From: Chlorobium sp. | GTDB lineage: Bacteria > Bacteroidota > Chlorobiia > Chlorobiales > Chlorobiaceae | NCBI GenBank assembly: GCA_005843825.1 | Contig: SZXX01000024.1 | Coordinates: 1-40,681 of the forward strand | Direction of reading: 5' to 3' | Length of the DNA stretch: 40,681 nucleotides | In this document: positions 25,567-36,224 of the stretch, piece by piece | How the letters are laid out: every line of letters begins with the position of its first letter | How positions within the stretch are numbered: position 1 is the stretch's first letter | Notes under the pieces: generated by a model | What the model was told of the DNA's origin: nothing | Seen by the model: only the letters and a program-made list of their open reading frames with translations | The model's database searches: none | Made by a program: the position numbers and the translations under genes

Positions 25567-28500
25567 ATGTCTAATCGTCGTAAAGTAGTAGCTATTGTCG
25601 GACTTGAGCAGTACAACGCAGGCCTCTGGAAAAAGATTAAAGGGCTTCTTTCGAGCGAAGCCGACCTCATCCAGCTCAGTGATGTAGATCTCGAAAAACA
25701 GAACCCTGAAGCCGCGACAGCCATTCATGAAGCCGACTGTGTCTTCATGAGTATGATAAATTTCAAGGAACAGATCGACTGGTTCAAACTGCAGCTCGAT
25801 CAGTCAACCAACGATAAAACAGTTTTTGTCTTCGAGTCAATGCCTGAAGCCATGGCACTGACCAAGGTGGGGAGCTATTCAGTAGGTGATGGAAAGGCCG
25901 GCATGCCGGATATGGTTAAAAAAATAGCCAATATGCTGGTGAAGGGGCGCGATGAAGATGCTCTCTATGGCTACATGAAGCTCATGAAAATCATGCGCAC
26001 CATTCTGCCGCTTGTCCCTAACAAGGCAAAGGATTTCAAAAACTGGCTGCTGGTCTATTCATACTGGATGCAGCCGACGGCGGACAATATTGCCAACATG
26101 TTCCGCCTTATTCTTCGTGAATACTTTAATGAGCGCGTTACTGTCGGTGCCATTGTTGATGTGCCGAACATGGGTATCTATCACCCTGATGCCCCGGCAT
26201 ACTTCAAGGATATCAAGAGTTATAAAAACTGGCTGAAAAAACGCGGAATTAATATTGACAAGGGCCAGAAAATTGCCCTTTTGTTTTTCCGTAAGCACCT
26301 TCTTCAGGAAAAAACCTACATCGACAACACAATCCGTGCGTTCGAAAAGCGCGGAATCCATCTTTTTCCAGCCTTTGTGACCGGTGTTGAAGGTCATGTC
26401 CTTGTTCGTGACTGGTTGATAAAGGAGAATATTGACCTGCTTGTCAACATGATGGGCTTCGGCCTTGTGGGAGGCCCAGCAGGCTCCACCAAACCTGGAA
26501 CAGCCGCTGAAGCGCGTCACGAGATCATGACAAAGCTCGACGTTCCCTATATAGTAGCACAGCCTCTGTTGACTCAGGGTTTTGAATCCTGGAAGGAGCT
26601 TGGTGTTTCTCCCATGCAGATGACTTTTACCTACGCTATTCCTGAAATGGATGGCGCGGTATGTCCAGTTGTTCTCGGGGCATTGCAGGATGGCAAGATA
26701 GAGACCGTTCCTGAGCGCATCGACCGTCTTACCGGACTGGTCTCCCAGTGGCTCCGTCTGCGTGCGGCGTCCAACCGGGATAAAAAGATTGCCTTTATTG
26801 TTTACGACTATCCTCCAGGGTTAGGCAAAAAAGCAAGTGCGGCACTGCTCGATGTTCCCAGAACGCTTTTTGCAGCCCTGCAGAGGCTGAAAAAAGAGGG
26901 ATACAATGTCGGTACCCTGCCTGAAAGTTCCGATGCGCTCTTCCATGCGCTTGACAGGGCAACCGATCACCAGGTTCAGCAGAATAAACCCGATGCCCTT
27001 AAAGTCAGTTATGACACATTCAAGGAGCTGACTTCATCAAAAGAGCGTGAACGCATAGAAGACCGGTGGCAGAAGTTCCCCGGTGATATCGTTCCAATGG
27101 GAGATCAGGATGTTTTTGTCGGCGGCATACGGTTCGGCAATATCTTTATCGGCGTTCAGCCTCGCATCGGTATGCAGGGCGATCCCATGCGGCTTCTCTT
27201 CGACAAGGAAAATACGCCGCATCACCAGTATATAGCATTCTACCGCTGGATAAGCCGTGAGTTCAAGGCACATGCCATGGTGCATGTCGGTATGCATGGC
27301 TCAGTTGAGTGGATGCCCGGACTGCAGACGGGCTTAACTGGCGATTGCTGGCCTGATGCCCTTCTAGGCGAGGTTCCGCATATCTATATTTATCCGGTCA
27401 ACAACCCGAGCGAATCGACTATAGCAAAACGCAGGGGACTGGCCACAATGGTATCCCATGTTGTTCCTCCGCTCTCACGCGCCGGTCTTTACAAGGAACT
27501 TCCAGCACTCAAGGATCTGCTCGTTGATTTCCGCGAACGATATCATAAAACTTCATTTGACGAGGAGGGAGATGTTTCAGGTATTGAAGAGGCTATCATG
27601 CAGAAAGCCGAACTTCTCAACCTTACTGACGATTGTCCGCGCCGGGAGAGTGAAGATTTCAGTGAATTTGTCAGCCGTCTCTATATCTATATTGCAGAAC
27701 TTGAAAACCGTCTGATTTCCAATTCGCTTCATGTCTTCGGCGAAGCGAGTCCTCTTGAGTCACAGGTTATAACGATCACCGAAACACTCAAGAACAGGGG
27801 AGAAGAGGGCAAAACCCTGCCTTATATTCTTATGACAACGTCAGGCAAAAACGGCCACTACGACAGTTATGAGGAGCTGACCACCATGTCAAGAAAAGGT
27901 GATGAGGAGGCTATTCGACTTCGCGAGTGGGTTGAAAGTGCCTGCCGCAATTTTGTACAGCAGGTATTTTTTGATCACAAAAACGTTGCGCTGGTCTTTT
28001 CGTCGATCACTGGCGGCACAAAGCTCCCTTCTGAATATATGCCCTTCATAGATCAGCTGACCCAGGAAGGCGCCAAGCTTCTCTATGCCCTGCGCGACAA
28101 TACCGGCGAAATGGAATCGCTTATGAGAGTTCTCAACGGGCGTTATATTTCATCCGGTCCCGGAGGCGATCTAGTGCGTGACGGTATCAATGTGCTGCCG
28201 TCAGGACGCAATATTCACTCCATCGATCCATGGAGAATCCCTTCTGTAATGGCCTTCAAGCGGGGTACGCTGATTGCCGACAGCATTATCAAGCGGCACC
28301 TCGAAGAAAATGAAGGACAATATCCAGAAACCATTGCCCAGGTGCTCTGGGGGCTCGACACCATCAAAACCAAGGGTGAGGCAGTTGCTGTCGTTATTCG
28401 ACTGATGGGCGGTGAACCTGCCTACGATGCTTTTGGTAAAATCAGCCACTACAGCCTTGTTCCTCTTGAAAAGCTCGGCCGTCCGCGCGTTGATGTTCTT

Positions 28501-29397
28501 ATGCAGCTCAGCCCGATTTTCCGCGATGCTTTTGGTCTTCTCATGGACCAGCTTGACCGCCTTATCAAGGATGCGGCCAGGGCTGATGAGCCGATAGAGA
28601 TGAACTATATTAAAAAGCATGTTGACGAAGCTCTTGCGTCGGGTGCCGAGTTCGACAGCGCTACATCACGTCAGTTTACCCAGGCTCCCGGTGCTTACGG
28701 CACCTATGTCGATGATATGGTCGAAGACTCTGCATGGGACACGGAAAATGATCTTGACGATCTTTTCATCCGCCGCAACAGCAGCGCATACGGTGGTGGA
28801 CGAAAAGGGGAGAAGGAGACCGAGATCCTGCAGAAACTGCTCGGCTCTGTTGACCGCGTTGTGCACCAGGTCGACTCCACCGAGTTCGGCATTTCTGATA
28901 TCGATCACTACTTCTCCTCTTCCGGATCGCTGCAGCTCGCAGCCAGACGCCGCAATACGAAGAATGAGAATATCAAGCTCAACTACGTTGAATCCTTCAC
29001 CTCCGACATCAAGGTTGACGATGCCGATAAATCGCTGCGTATCGAATACCGCTCAAAACTGCTCAATCCAAAGTGGTTCGAAGGTATGCTGAAACACGGT
29101 CACAGTGGAGCTGGTGAAATCAGTAACAGGGTCACCTACATGCTGGGCTGGGATGCTGTAACAAAGAGCGTGGACGACTGGGTCTATAAAAAAACAGCCG
29201 AAACCTACGCCCTCGATCCCGAAATGAGAGAGCGGCTTGCTACGCTGAACCCGCAGGCAATCAAGAATATTGTAGGTCGTATGCTAGAGGCTCACGGCAG
29301 AGGCATGTGGAAAGCCGATCAGGATATGATCAATGAACTGCAGGAAATCTACGCCGATCTCGAAGACCGCCTCGAAGGCCTGATCGACGAAGACTAA
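25567..29397 (+). CDS. bchH: Magnesium chelatase subunit BchH (porphyrin-binding)
   Basis: The 1276-residue product is a CobN/BchH-type large chelatase subunit that binds protoporphyrin IX and carries out Mg2+ insertion with BchI and BchD. Recognisable segments include NMMGFGLVGGPAGSTKPGTA near 295, HVGMHGSVEWMPGLQTG near 573, YPVNNPSESTIAKRRG near 605 and HSGAGEISNRVTYMLGWD near 1178. Length matches the family. Green sulfur bacteria carry several BchH-like paralogues; linkage to bchI and bchD argues that this is BchH itself rather than BchS or BchT. There is no strong ribosome binding site before ATG 25567. It converges on guaB. Confidence 0.94.
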   Translation: MSNRRKVVAIVGLEQYNAGLWKKIKGLLSSEADLIQLSDVDLEKQNPEAATAIHEADCVFMSMINFKEQIDWFKLQLDQSTNDKTVFVFESMPEAMALTKVGSYSVGDGKAGMPDMVKKIANMLVKGRDEDALYGYMKLMKIMRTILPLVPNKAKDFKNWLLVYSYWMQPTADNIANMFRLILREYFNERVTVGAIVDVPNMGIYHPDAPAYFKDIKSYKNWLKKRGINIDKGQKIALLFFRKHLLQEKTYIDNTIRAFEKRGIHLFPAFVTGVEGHVLVRDWLIKENIDLLVNMMGFGLVGGPAGSTKPGTAAEARHEIMTKLDVPYIVAQPLLTQGFESWKELGVSPMQMTFTYAIPEMDGAVCPVVLGALQDGKIETVPERIDRLTGLVSQWLRLRAASNRDKKIAFIVYDYPPGLGKKASAALLDVPRTLFAALQRLKKEGYNVGTLPESSDALFHALDRATDHQVQQNKPDALKVSYDTFKELTSSKERERIEDRWQKFPGDIVPMGDQDVFVGGIRFGNIFIGVQPRIGMQGDPMRLLFDKENTPHHQYIAFYRWISREFKAHAMVHVGMHGSVEWMPGLQTGLTGDCWPDALLGEVPHIYIYPVNNPSESTIAKRRGLATMVSHVVPPLSRAGLYKELPALKDLLVDFRERYHKTSFDEEGDVSGIEEAIMQKAELLNLTDDCPRRESEDFSEFVSRLYIYIAELENRLISNSLHVFGEASPLESQVITITETLKNRGEEGKTLPYILMTTSGKNGHYDSYEELTTMSRKGDEEAIRLREWVESACRNFVQQVFFDHKNVALVFSSITGGTKLPSEYMPFIDQLTQEGAKLLYALRDNTGEMESLMRVLNGRYISSGPGGDLVRDGINVLPSGRNIHSIDPWRIPSVMAFKRGTLIADSIIKRHLEENEGQYPETIAQVLWGLDTIKTKGEAVAVVIRLMGGEPAYDAFGKISHYSLVPLEKLGRPRVDVLMQLSPIFRDAFGLLMDQLDRLIKDAARADEPIEMNYIKKHVDEALASGAEFDSATSRQFTQAPGAYGTYVDDMVEDSAWDTENDLDDLFIRRNSSAYGGGRKGEKETEILQKLLGSVDRVVHQVDSTEFGISDIDHYFSSSGSLQLAARRRNTKNENIKLNYVESFTSDIKVDDADKSLRIEYRSKLLNPKWFEGMLKHGHSGAGEISNRVTYMLGWDAVTKSVDDWVYKKTAETYALDPEMRERLATLNPQAIKNIVGRMLEAHGRGMWKADQDMINELQEIYADLEDRLEGLIDED

Positions 29398-29406
29398 GCT
29401 CTATAA

Positions 29407-29436
29407 GTCCTATAGGTCCCATAAGACCTATAGGAC
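29407..29436. terminator. Perfect 12-base-pair hairpin between convergent bchH and guaB
   Basis: GTCCTATAGGTC at 29,407-29,418 and GACCTATAGGAC at 29,425-29,436 are perfect inverted copies around a 6-base loop. Each arm is nearly self-complementary, and further CCTATA words flank it. No long T-run follows, but its position between two convergent stops suits a bidirectional terminator or transcript-end protector. Confidence 0.6.
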
Positions 29437-29461
29437 CTATAAAAGCCCTTAAAAGCTCTCT

Positions 29462-30985
<1,524 letters not shown>

Positions 30986-31089
30986 TCATTTTTGCCAATT
31001 TACAAAAACTGAGCGTAGAATGACAATGTTCGTGACAGAATGCTTTTGAAAATCTAAAATAGAGTGTAAATTGCAGGCCATTTTACAAT

Positions 31090-31177
31090 GGAGAGGTCGC
31101 ATAGTTGGTCTAGTGCGCTCGCCTGGAAAGCGGGTAGGGTGTTAAAGCCCTCGAGGGTTCGAATCCCTCCCTCTCCG
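31090..31177 (+). tRNA. tRNA-Ser (anticodon GGA)
   Basis: Acceptor arms GGAGAGG (31,090-31,096) and CCTCTCC (31,170-31,176) pair perfectly, with discriminator G31177. The anticodon loop places GGA at 31,125-31,127, which reads UCC and UCU. A long variable arm (class II) and GGTTCGAATCC T-arm are present. CCA is not encoded. A terminator follows. Confidence 0.96.
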
Positions 31178-31187
31178 CCCAACAAAA

Positions 31188-31214
31188 AAGCCCGCCAACC
31201 GCGGGCTTCTTTGT
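31188..31214 (+). terminator. Intrinsic terminator of tRNA-Ser(GGA)
   Basis: AAGCCCGC and GCGGGCTT arms surround a CAACC loop (stem core 31,190-31,206), preceded by an A-run and followed by CTTTGTT. The stem is identical in sequence to the terminator after tRNA-Ser(GCU) at 39,074. Confidence 0.85.
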
Positions 31215-31228
31215 TCAAAACTTTCCTC

Positions 31229-31254
31229 CACTGCCAATTGCCAATTGCCAACTA
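31229..31254 (+). repeat. Short heptamer tandem repeat after tRNA-Ser(GGA)
   Basis: CACTGCC, AATTGCC, AATTGCC and a partial AACT follow each other at 31,229-31,253. The unit matches the longer heptamer array at 39,124-39,184. Both arrays lie shortly after a tRNA-Ser and its terminator. The remaining bases to 31,404 show no gene. Confidence 0.7.
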
Positions 31255-31404
31255 TCTTCACTCAGCAGCAGTTCTCAGTCCTCCTGCCTCTTGCGCGCTC
31301 AGCTCAGTCATACTGCAGCGGAGTTCTTTTGATGAGTTGGAGAGCGTTCAGTTCCGGTGGACCAAGCAAACTTACTTGACAGTACCGCCTCAAGATTATC
31401 AAGA

Positions 31405-32433
31405 TCAAGGAACGTAGGTTGGTGGATTTGTAGAGAGGAATTTACTTAAGTTTTCCGGCTTGTACTCTTTGCGCACAACGGTCGTATGATGCACACCCTC
31501 ATATCCATTTATTTTCTCACCAAGTTTTCTTTCGTTCTTTCCAAGAAGCCGATAAAAAAATGTCATGGAATTCCGTATTTCGCCATCTGGTTGACCCTTA
31601 GGCATCATTTGAGAGTCCAACGCTAATCCTGCATTTTCCGCCCTGTTCCATAGCCAGGCCAATGCGCAATCAGAGAGGCCGAAATCGGCATAACCTCCCC
31701 CAACATTGCAATGTACCCCAGGGAACCACGCTTGCTCCAATACCTGGGATGGAGAGGCATCTTTGTGGCGAGTCCATATTGATGGCTCAAACGGCTTTCG
31801 CTTCTCATCGACTGACAAGGCATGATATGCAAACTTTATTAGAGGATTTAATTGTACGTCATGAAATTTGAATTTCGATTTATTCCAAAAGCGAAAAGCG
31901 GGAACAGGAATTCCTAATGCGCCAACCGTATCCCATACACCGATAAAGTGTATACCAAAATCTGGCGAGCAATATGCCGCTCGAAAAGCTTTGGCCGCAT
32001 CGGAGTTAGGTTTACTGCTGTCGTCGCGATCTCGGTAAAGGGTGTAAGCCTCTCCGATTTTTGCAAGATTCTCTCGTTTCAGCAGACCACAATTATGAAT
32101 CATGCCAGCCAAACTTCTTGCAGTATATGCCCCTCGACTGAAACCAAATAACCATACCTCATCTCCATCGGCATAGTTAAGGCATAAAAAGCGGTATAGA
32201 TCCTTTATGTTCCTTGTGATTCCTTCGCCGAAAGCTCCTCCGTTTATGTGGTCAATAATGCCGCCTTTCTCACCAACACCCTCGTGGTATGCGAGAACCT
32301 GATGCACTCCACTCTTATCTGCAGGTAACACCGCACTGGCTAATTTTACCACGTTAGTTTGTGCGGCCCTGCCCCTATCCTTCTGTTCAGGTTCATTCCA
32401 TGTCCCGTCTGCACAAACAACCAATCTTTTCAT
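31405..32433 (-). CDS. DUF2235 alpha/beta-hydrolase (Tle1-like phospholipase family)
   Basis: The 342-residue product starts MKRLVVCADGTWNEPEQ and carries GFSRGAYTARSLAG with the putative nucleophile S99, a likely acid in GVWDTVGALG and a likely histidine in GVHCNVGGGYADFGLSD. These define the DUF2235 family, which includes type VI secretion phospholipase effectors (Tle1), but many members have no known role. No VgrG, PAAR or immunity gene is adjacent, and no signal peptide is seen, so an effector role is not supported here. It is a single gene on the minus strand. Confidence 0.88.
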   Translation of the reverse strand: MKRLVVCADGTWNEPEQKDRGRAAQTNVVKLASAVLPADKSGVHQVLAYHEGVGEKGGIIDHINGGAFGEGITRNIKDLYRFLCLNYADGDEVWLFGFSRGAYTARSLAGMIHNCGLLKRENLAKIGEAYTLYRDRDDSSKPNSDAAKAFRAAYCSPDFGIHFIGVWDTVGALGIPVPAFRFWNKSKFKFHDVQLNPLIKFAYHALSVDEKRKPFEPSIWTRHKDASPSQVLEQAWFPGVHCNVGGGYADFGLSDCALAWLWNRAENAGLALDSQMMPKGQPDGEIRNSMTFFYRLLGKNERKLGEKINGYEGVHHTTVVRKEYKPENLSKFLSTNPPTYVP

Positions 32434-32760
32434 TGCATGTAACTTTTTATGTTCCTGCCATTGTAAACTGTCAATGATCTTATTTCCCTATGAACTTAGT
32501 GAAAATAATTGTAAAAATGATGTAATGACCTAACGGACTCTATCAATGGAGTCGAACGAAAGAGGGAGGCCCGAACATCATTTGTGATTTTTAAATCTGC
32601 TTTGCAACGATTGCTGCTGTGAGATGGATATACTCATTGGGGACTTGGATGATGAGCTCTCTGCATAGAGAGTGGACAAAATCTTCTTTTGGAGGGTTCA
32701 GTTTTGAGAAGGGGGCGATTAAAACTTGTTGAGTATCGAAATTTTCGATAAACGAAATTA
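32434..32760. other. Intergenic region with a palindrome
   Basis: No convincing gene is seen. The palindrome TATCGAAA-T-TTTCGATA at 32,734-32,750, ten bases past the end of the small membrane-protein gene, may serve as a terminator stem or binding site. The rest shows no repeat or RNA gene that I could recognise. Confidence 0.4.
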
Positions 32761-33057
32761 TCAGTCATCTTCATTCTGCGTTTCCGAAAAAGTCTGCTTA
32801 GCAACAGGCTGTGTCTTGTTCGGTTCCTCCCCGGAGGGTTTAAGAAGCTCAAGAGTTTTAGGGTTAAAGAGCAGGTTCCCAGCCACAGCTCCAATAGCCC
32901 CGACACCAATCCCGTGAATAGCGTGGAAAAAAAACGGAACAGCTAAAGGGATAGCTAATGGAAGCGCCAGGGGAAGAGTAACAACCGGTGCCAGGAGAAC
33001 AAGTTGGTATATATCCGGTTGTGTCGTTTTATTTTCTGCTGTATTTTCTTCAGGCAT
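32761..33057 (-). CDS. Small hydrophobic membrane protein of unknown function
   Basis: This 98-residue protein is not recognised. It has a polar N-terminus (about 17 residues), then a strongly hydrophobic stretch with a striking repeat of leucine/alanine-proline pairs (LPLALPLAIPLAVPFF at about 29-44), a glycine-rich hydrophobic segment (HGIGVGAIGAVAGNLLF) and a polar, acidic C-terminus. It probably has one or two membrane segments or a hairpin. It lies between the DUF2235 and MFS genes with gaps of over 100 bases on both sides, so it is probably its own transcript. Confidence 0.6.
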   Translation of the reverse strand: MPEENTAENKTTQPDIYQLVLLAPVVTLPLALPLAIPLAVPFFFHAIHGIGVGAIGAVAGNLLFNPKTLELLKPSGEEPNKTQPVAKQTFSETQNEDD

Positions 33058-33186
33058 GGCAGTGATAAAATATCATGTTGTAATAAAGATAAACTAATTT
33101 TCTCTTTCAACGTAAAACTCTTGTATAGAATGGGAAGGTTTTAGTGATGGTGTCAGAGTGTTGCGTTAAGTAAGCAAAAGAGTAGG

Positions 33187-34599
33187 TTATGCATCTTCTT
33201 CGACGTGCGCATGACTGATATTCTCGCCATCCTGTGCCCTCAACGTGCGGAAGAAGAGGGCAGACAAAATGGTAGTGCACCCCATAATGGTAAATGCATG
33301 ATGTAAGGCACTGAGAACTGCTGTGTGATCTGATTGTGGAAAGCCATGTAAATACCATGCCGCAACCAGAGAGCCGCAGGCCAGCCCGAAACTGAGCGAT
33401 ATTTGCTGCAGGCAGCTGAAAATAGAACTTGCCATGCTGGAATCTTCGGAAGCGATGTCGGCATAGGCCATACTGTTCATACTTGAGAATTGCAGCGAGT
33501 TGAAAAAGCCCAACGCCAGACTGCGCAGGATGATTCCTGTTTGTGGCGTTTCCGGCGTTACGGAGGCAAAGCTGATAATGACCACACCGATCATCATCGT
33601 GTTAAAAATTAAAACTTTGCGATACCCATATCTTTTCAGCACAGGTTCAGAAATCAACTTCATGCCCATGGCCGCCGCAGCTGTCGGCATCATAAGAAGG
33701 CCGGCATGCCATGCCGGAAGACCGAGTCCCAACTGGTAAAGCAAGGGCATTAAAAACGGCAGGCCGCCGATACCCAGCCTTGTAACAAAACCGCCGACTA
33801 CGGAAACACGGAAGGTCCTTATTTTGAATAAGGATAGATTCAAGAGAGGGAATTGGTGATGTCTGGCATGCCAGACATATGCCCCCAGCAATCCAAGAGA
33901 AAGTCCGAGCAGCGCAAGAATAATGGAACTATCTGCATTATATTCGCCGAATATCTCCAGGATCCACGACAGCAATGCCGTGCCGGAACCAAACAGAATA
34001 ATGCCGGTAACATCAAGCGGACGCAGCGTATCGCCATGATAATCAGGCATATAGCGATAAATCAAAAACAACGCGATCATGCCTACCGGCACATTGACGA
34101 AGAAAATATCGCGCCACGACAACCAATGCACGATAAGTCCGCCGACTGTCGGCCCCAGCAGCGGCCCGATCAGCGCGGGGATAATGACGAAGTTCATTGC
34201 GTGCAGAAGCTCTGATTTTGGAAATGTCCGGATGATCGTCAGGCGACCGACAGGAACCATCATGGCAGCGCCGATGCCCTGCAGGATACGCATAGCGATC
34301 ATCATAGGCGCGTTCACCGATAGGCCGCATAACACAGAAGAGAGGGTGAAAATTAAAATCGCCGTCGAGAAAACACGTCGTGTACCAAAACGATCGGCCA
34401 TCCAGCCGCTAAAGGGAATGCAAACGGCCAGACTCAGGATATAGCTGGCAACGACGGCTTTAAGGCTGAGCGGCGCGACATGCAGGCTGGCAGCCATAGC
34501 GGGCACTGCCGTATTGATGATTGTGGAATCCATCTGCTCCATGAACAGAGCCGTGGCCACAACCCAAGGCAGAAAATGTTTTGTACGCTCTTCATTCAT
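33187..34599 (-). CDS. MFS multidrug efflux protein, DHA2 family (MdtD-like)
   Basis: The product of about 470 residues is a polytopic inner-membrane transporter with roughly 14 hydrophobic segments. It has motif A (GWMADRFGTRRVF), motif B region (RILQGIGAAMMVPVGRL) and the antiporter motif C (GPLLGPTVGG), and reads closely like Escherichia coli MdtD from memory. It should export drugs or other small molecules using the proton gradient. ATG 34599 is preferred; the frame extends upstream only with a TTG at 34641 and an ATG at 34611. This is an accessory function for this organism and could be acquired. Confidence 0.9.
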   Translation of the reverse strand: MNEERTKHFLPWVVATALFMEQMDSTIINTAVPAMAASLHVAPLSLKAVVASYILSLAVCIPFSGWMADRFGTRRVFSTAILIFTLSSVLCGLSVNAPMMIAMRILQGIGAAMMVPVGRLTIIRTFPKSELLHAMNFVIIPALIGPLLGPTVGGLIVHWLSWRDIFFVNVPVGMIALFLIYRYMPDYHGDTLRPLDVTGIILFGSGTALLSWILEIFGEYNADSSIILALLGLSLGLLGAYVWHARHHQFPLLNLSLFKIRTFRVSVVGGFVTRLGIGGLPFLMPLLYQLGLGLPAWHAGLLMMPTAAAAMGMKLISEPVLKRYGYRKVLIFNTMMIGVVIISFASVTPETPQTGIILRSLALGFFNSLQFSSMNSMAYADIASEDSSMASSIFSCLQQISLSFGLACGSLVAAWYLHGFPQSDHTAVLSALHHAFTIMGCTTILSALFFRTLRAQDGENISHAHVEEDA

Positions 34600-34876
34600 A
34601 CTGGGGAACATGGCACTGCAAAATGTCAGCTTTCTTCGCAACTTGACAGCGCCCTACGACAACTATACTCAGATCGTCTCTCATCAGCAGGTTGTCAGAA
34701 CATATCAGTTAATCCCGCCTCATCGAGATGATTCACTGGATGAGACTAATAGGGGGTCTATAATCAAAGTCACTCAATGACTGTTCTTAATTGACAATCA
34801 TCTCTTTATCCAAGATCAGGCAATTCGGTATGCAGTCATGAAATAGAGTGCACTGTCAGTCGCTCTCTCTGTCTTG

Positions 34877-35023
34877 TTAAATACTTCGGCTCTGAAGAGC
34901 ATGAATCTCGATTAACACGATTGCGACAATCAGAAGGACATGAATAAGCCCCCCCATCGTGTAAGAAGTAGCCAATCCTAAAAGCCATAGGAGAGTCAGG
35001 AGCGCTGCGATAGTTTCAAACAT
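34877..35023 (-). CDS. lmo0937-type small membrane protein
   Basis: The minus strand encodes 48 residues starting MFETIAALLTLLWLLGLATS and continuing YTMGGLIHVLLIVAIVLIEI, ending at TAA (34,877-34,879). This matches the small two-helix lmo0937/DUF5670 family (hydrophobic helix, SYTxGGxIHxLL turn, second helix, basic tail) as I remember it. AAGGAG on the minus strand lies seven bases before the ATG at 35,023. The function is unknown; family members are often stress-associated. It is too short for most automatic gene calls. Confidence 0.8.
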   Translation of the reverse strand: MFETIAALLTLLWLLGLATSYTMGGLIHVLLIVAIVLIEIHALQSRSI

Positions 35024-35259
35024 TTCTTTCTCCTTTTGATGGCGAATACAGGGATAAAAATTTCATAGACCAATGTCTATCAAGCCCTTTATTTTGTATA
35101 CTAAAATTATATATAATTGGTTCAAAAAAAGCGCTTATTTATTAATAATTATCGCCATTCGGGTTGTATATTGCTTCCAAGTATATATTATTAATATATT
35201 TTTATGGGCTTTTTCCTGTTTCAGACCTGATACATTTATAAAACGTCAAGGAGAGTGCG

Positions 35260-35334
35260 ATGAACGTAAGTCCCGAAAACAGTGAAATCTTCAGCGTCTT
35301 GCTTGCTGAAGAGTTGACAATTATTAACCAATGA
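35260..35334 (+). CDS. 24-residue leader ORF coupled to the reductase gene
   Basis: A short reading frame MNVSPENSEIFSVLLAEELT plus four residues begins at ATG 35260, six bases after a strong AAGGAG (35,248-35,253). Its TGA (35,332-35,334) overlaps the ATG (35,331) of the following reductase in an ATGA arrangement. The reductase has no ribosome binding site of its own, so the short ORF probably delivers ribosomes to it. No run of a single amino acid suggesting attenuation is seen. Confidence 0.5.
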   Translation: MNVSPENSEIFSVLLAEELTIINQ

Positions 35335-36218
35335 CCATTATGAAAAAAGTGCTTGTTGCCGGTGCGTCGGGATATTTAGGCCGATATGCAGTTAATGAGT
35401 TCAAGGCGCGAGGATATTATGTCCGGGCCTTTGTGAGAAATTCCGCAAAGATCAAAACGCCGGGCCCTAACATGGAGCCTGCTATTTACAGTATCGCTGA
35501 CGAGATTGTTGAGGGAGATGTAACCTCCCCGGAAAGTCTCAATGGCTTATGCAAAGGGATTGATATTGTTTTTTCTTCGCTTGGTCTGACATCGCCTGAC
35601 TGGAAGCACAATAACTACGATGTTGATCATCTTGGTAATAAGCGAATTCTTGATCAGGCTGTGGCAGAAAAAGTGTCAAGATTTGTCTATGTCTCCGTGT
35701 TCAATGAAGATAAAATGCCTGATCTTCCTCTTATCCGGGCACATGAGCTGTTCGTTGCCGATCTGAAAGCTTCTGGGCTTTCATGGGCCGTTATGCGCCC
35801 TAATGGTTACTTCTCAGATATGGGTCGTTTTTTCTCAATGGCTCGAACCGGACATATGTTTATGGTGGGTGAGGGGGAGAAAAAAATGAATCCCATTCAC
35901 GGTGCTGACATCGCGAGTGTTTGTGTCGATGCGGTCAATGGCGATTACCGGGAAATTGCAGCAGGAGGTCCCGATATCTATACCTTCAGGGAAATCATGG
36001 AGATGGCGTTTCTTGCCTGTGGCAAATCAACCTGGATTACATCAATTCCCTTGTGGCTGGCCGAAGGAGCTCTCACGGGAATCGGACTCTTTAACAGAAA
36101 TCTTGCCGATATGATGTCATTTGCGGTTGAAGCTGTGAAGTTTGACCATGTCGCACCCTCTTATGGCAGCCGGCATCTGAAAAGCTTTTTTGATGAACTT
36201 GCCATTGCGCCAAAATAA
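35331..36218 (+). CDS. NAD(P)-binding atypical short-chain reductase (NmrA/complex-I-NDUFA9-like)
   Basis: The 295-residue product begins with a Rossmann motif VLVAGASGYLGRYAVNEF (G-A-S-G-Y-L-G), followed by VRAFVRNSAK that would contact NADP, a GDVTSPESL acidic turn and FSSLGLTS. The canonical YxxxK catalytic pair is not obvious, as is usual for atypical SDRs. The sequence resembles proteins annotated as NAD(P)H-binding or NAD-dependent epimerase/dehydratase; no specific substrate can be named. It is not obviously BciA. ATG 35331 overlaps the leader ORF; ATG 35340 is also possible. The next gene starts six bases downstream, so they form an operon. Confidence 0.85.
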   Translation: MTIMKKVLVAGASGYLGRYAVNEFKARGYYVRAFVRNSAKIKTPGPNMEPAIYSIADEIVEGDVTSPESLNGLCKGIDIVFSSLGLTSPDWKHNNYDVDHLGNKRILDQAVAEKVSRFVYVSVFNEDKMPDLPLIRAHELFVADLKASGLSWAVMRPNGYFSDMGRFFSMARTGHMFMVGEGEKKMNPIHGADIASVCVDAVNGDYREIAAGGPDIYTFREIMEMAFLACGKSTWITSIPLWLAEGALTGIGLFNRNLADMMSFAVEAVKFDHVAPSYGSRHLKSFFDELAIAPK

Positions 36219-36224
36219 TATTCT

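Noticed and set aside
35073-35285. Open frame of 70 codons upstream of the reductase
   Set aside because: It has no ribosome binding site, its A+T-rich hydrophobic sequence looks like chance, and its end overlaps the better supported leader ORF.
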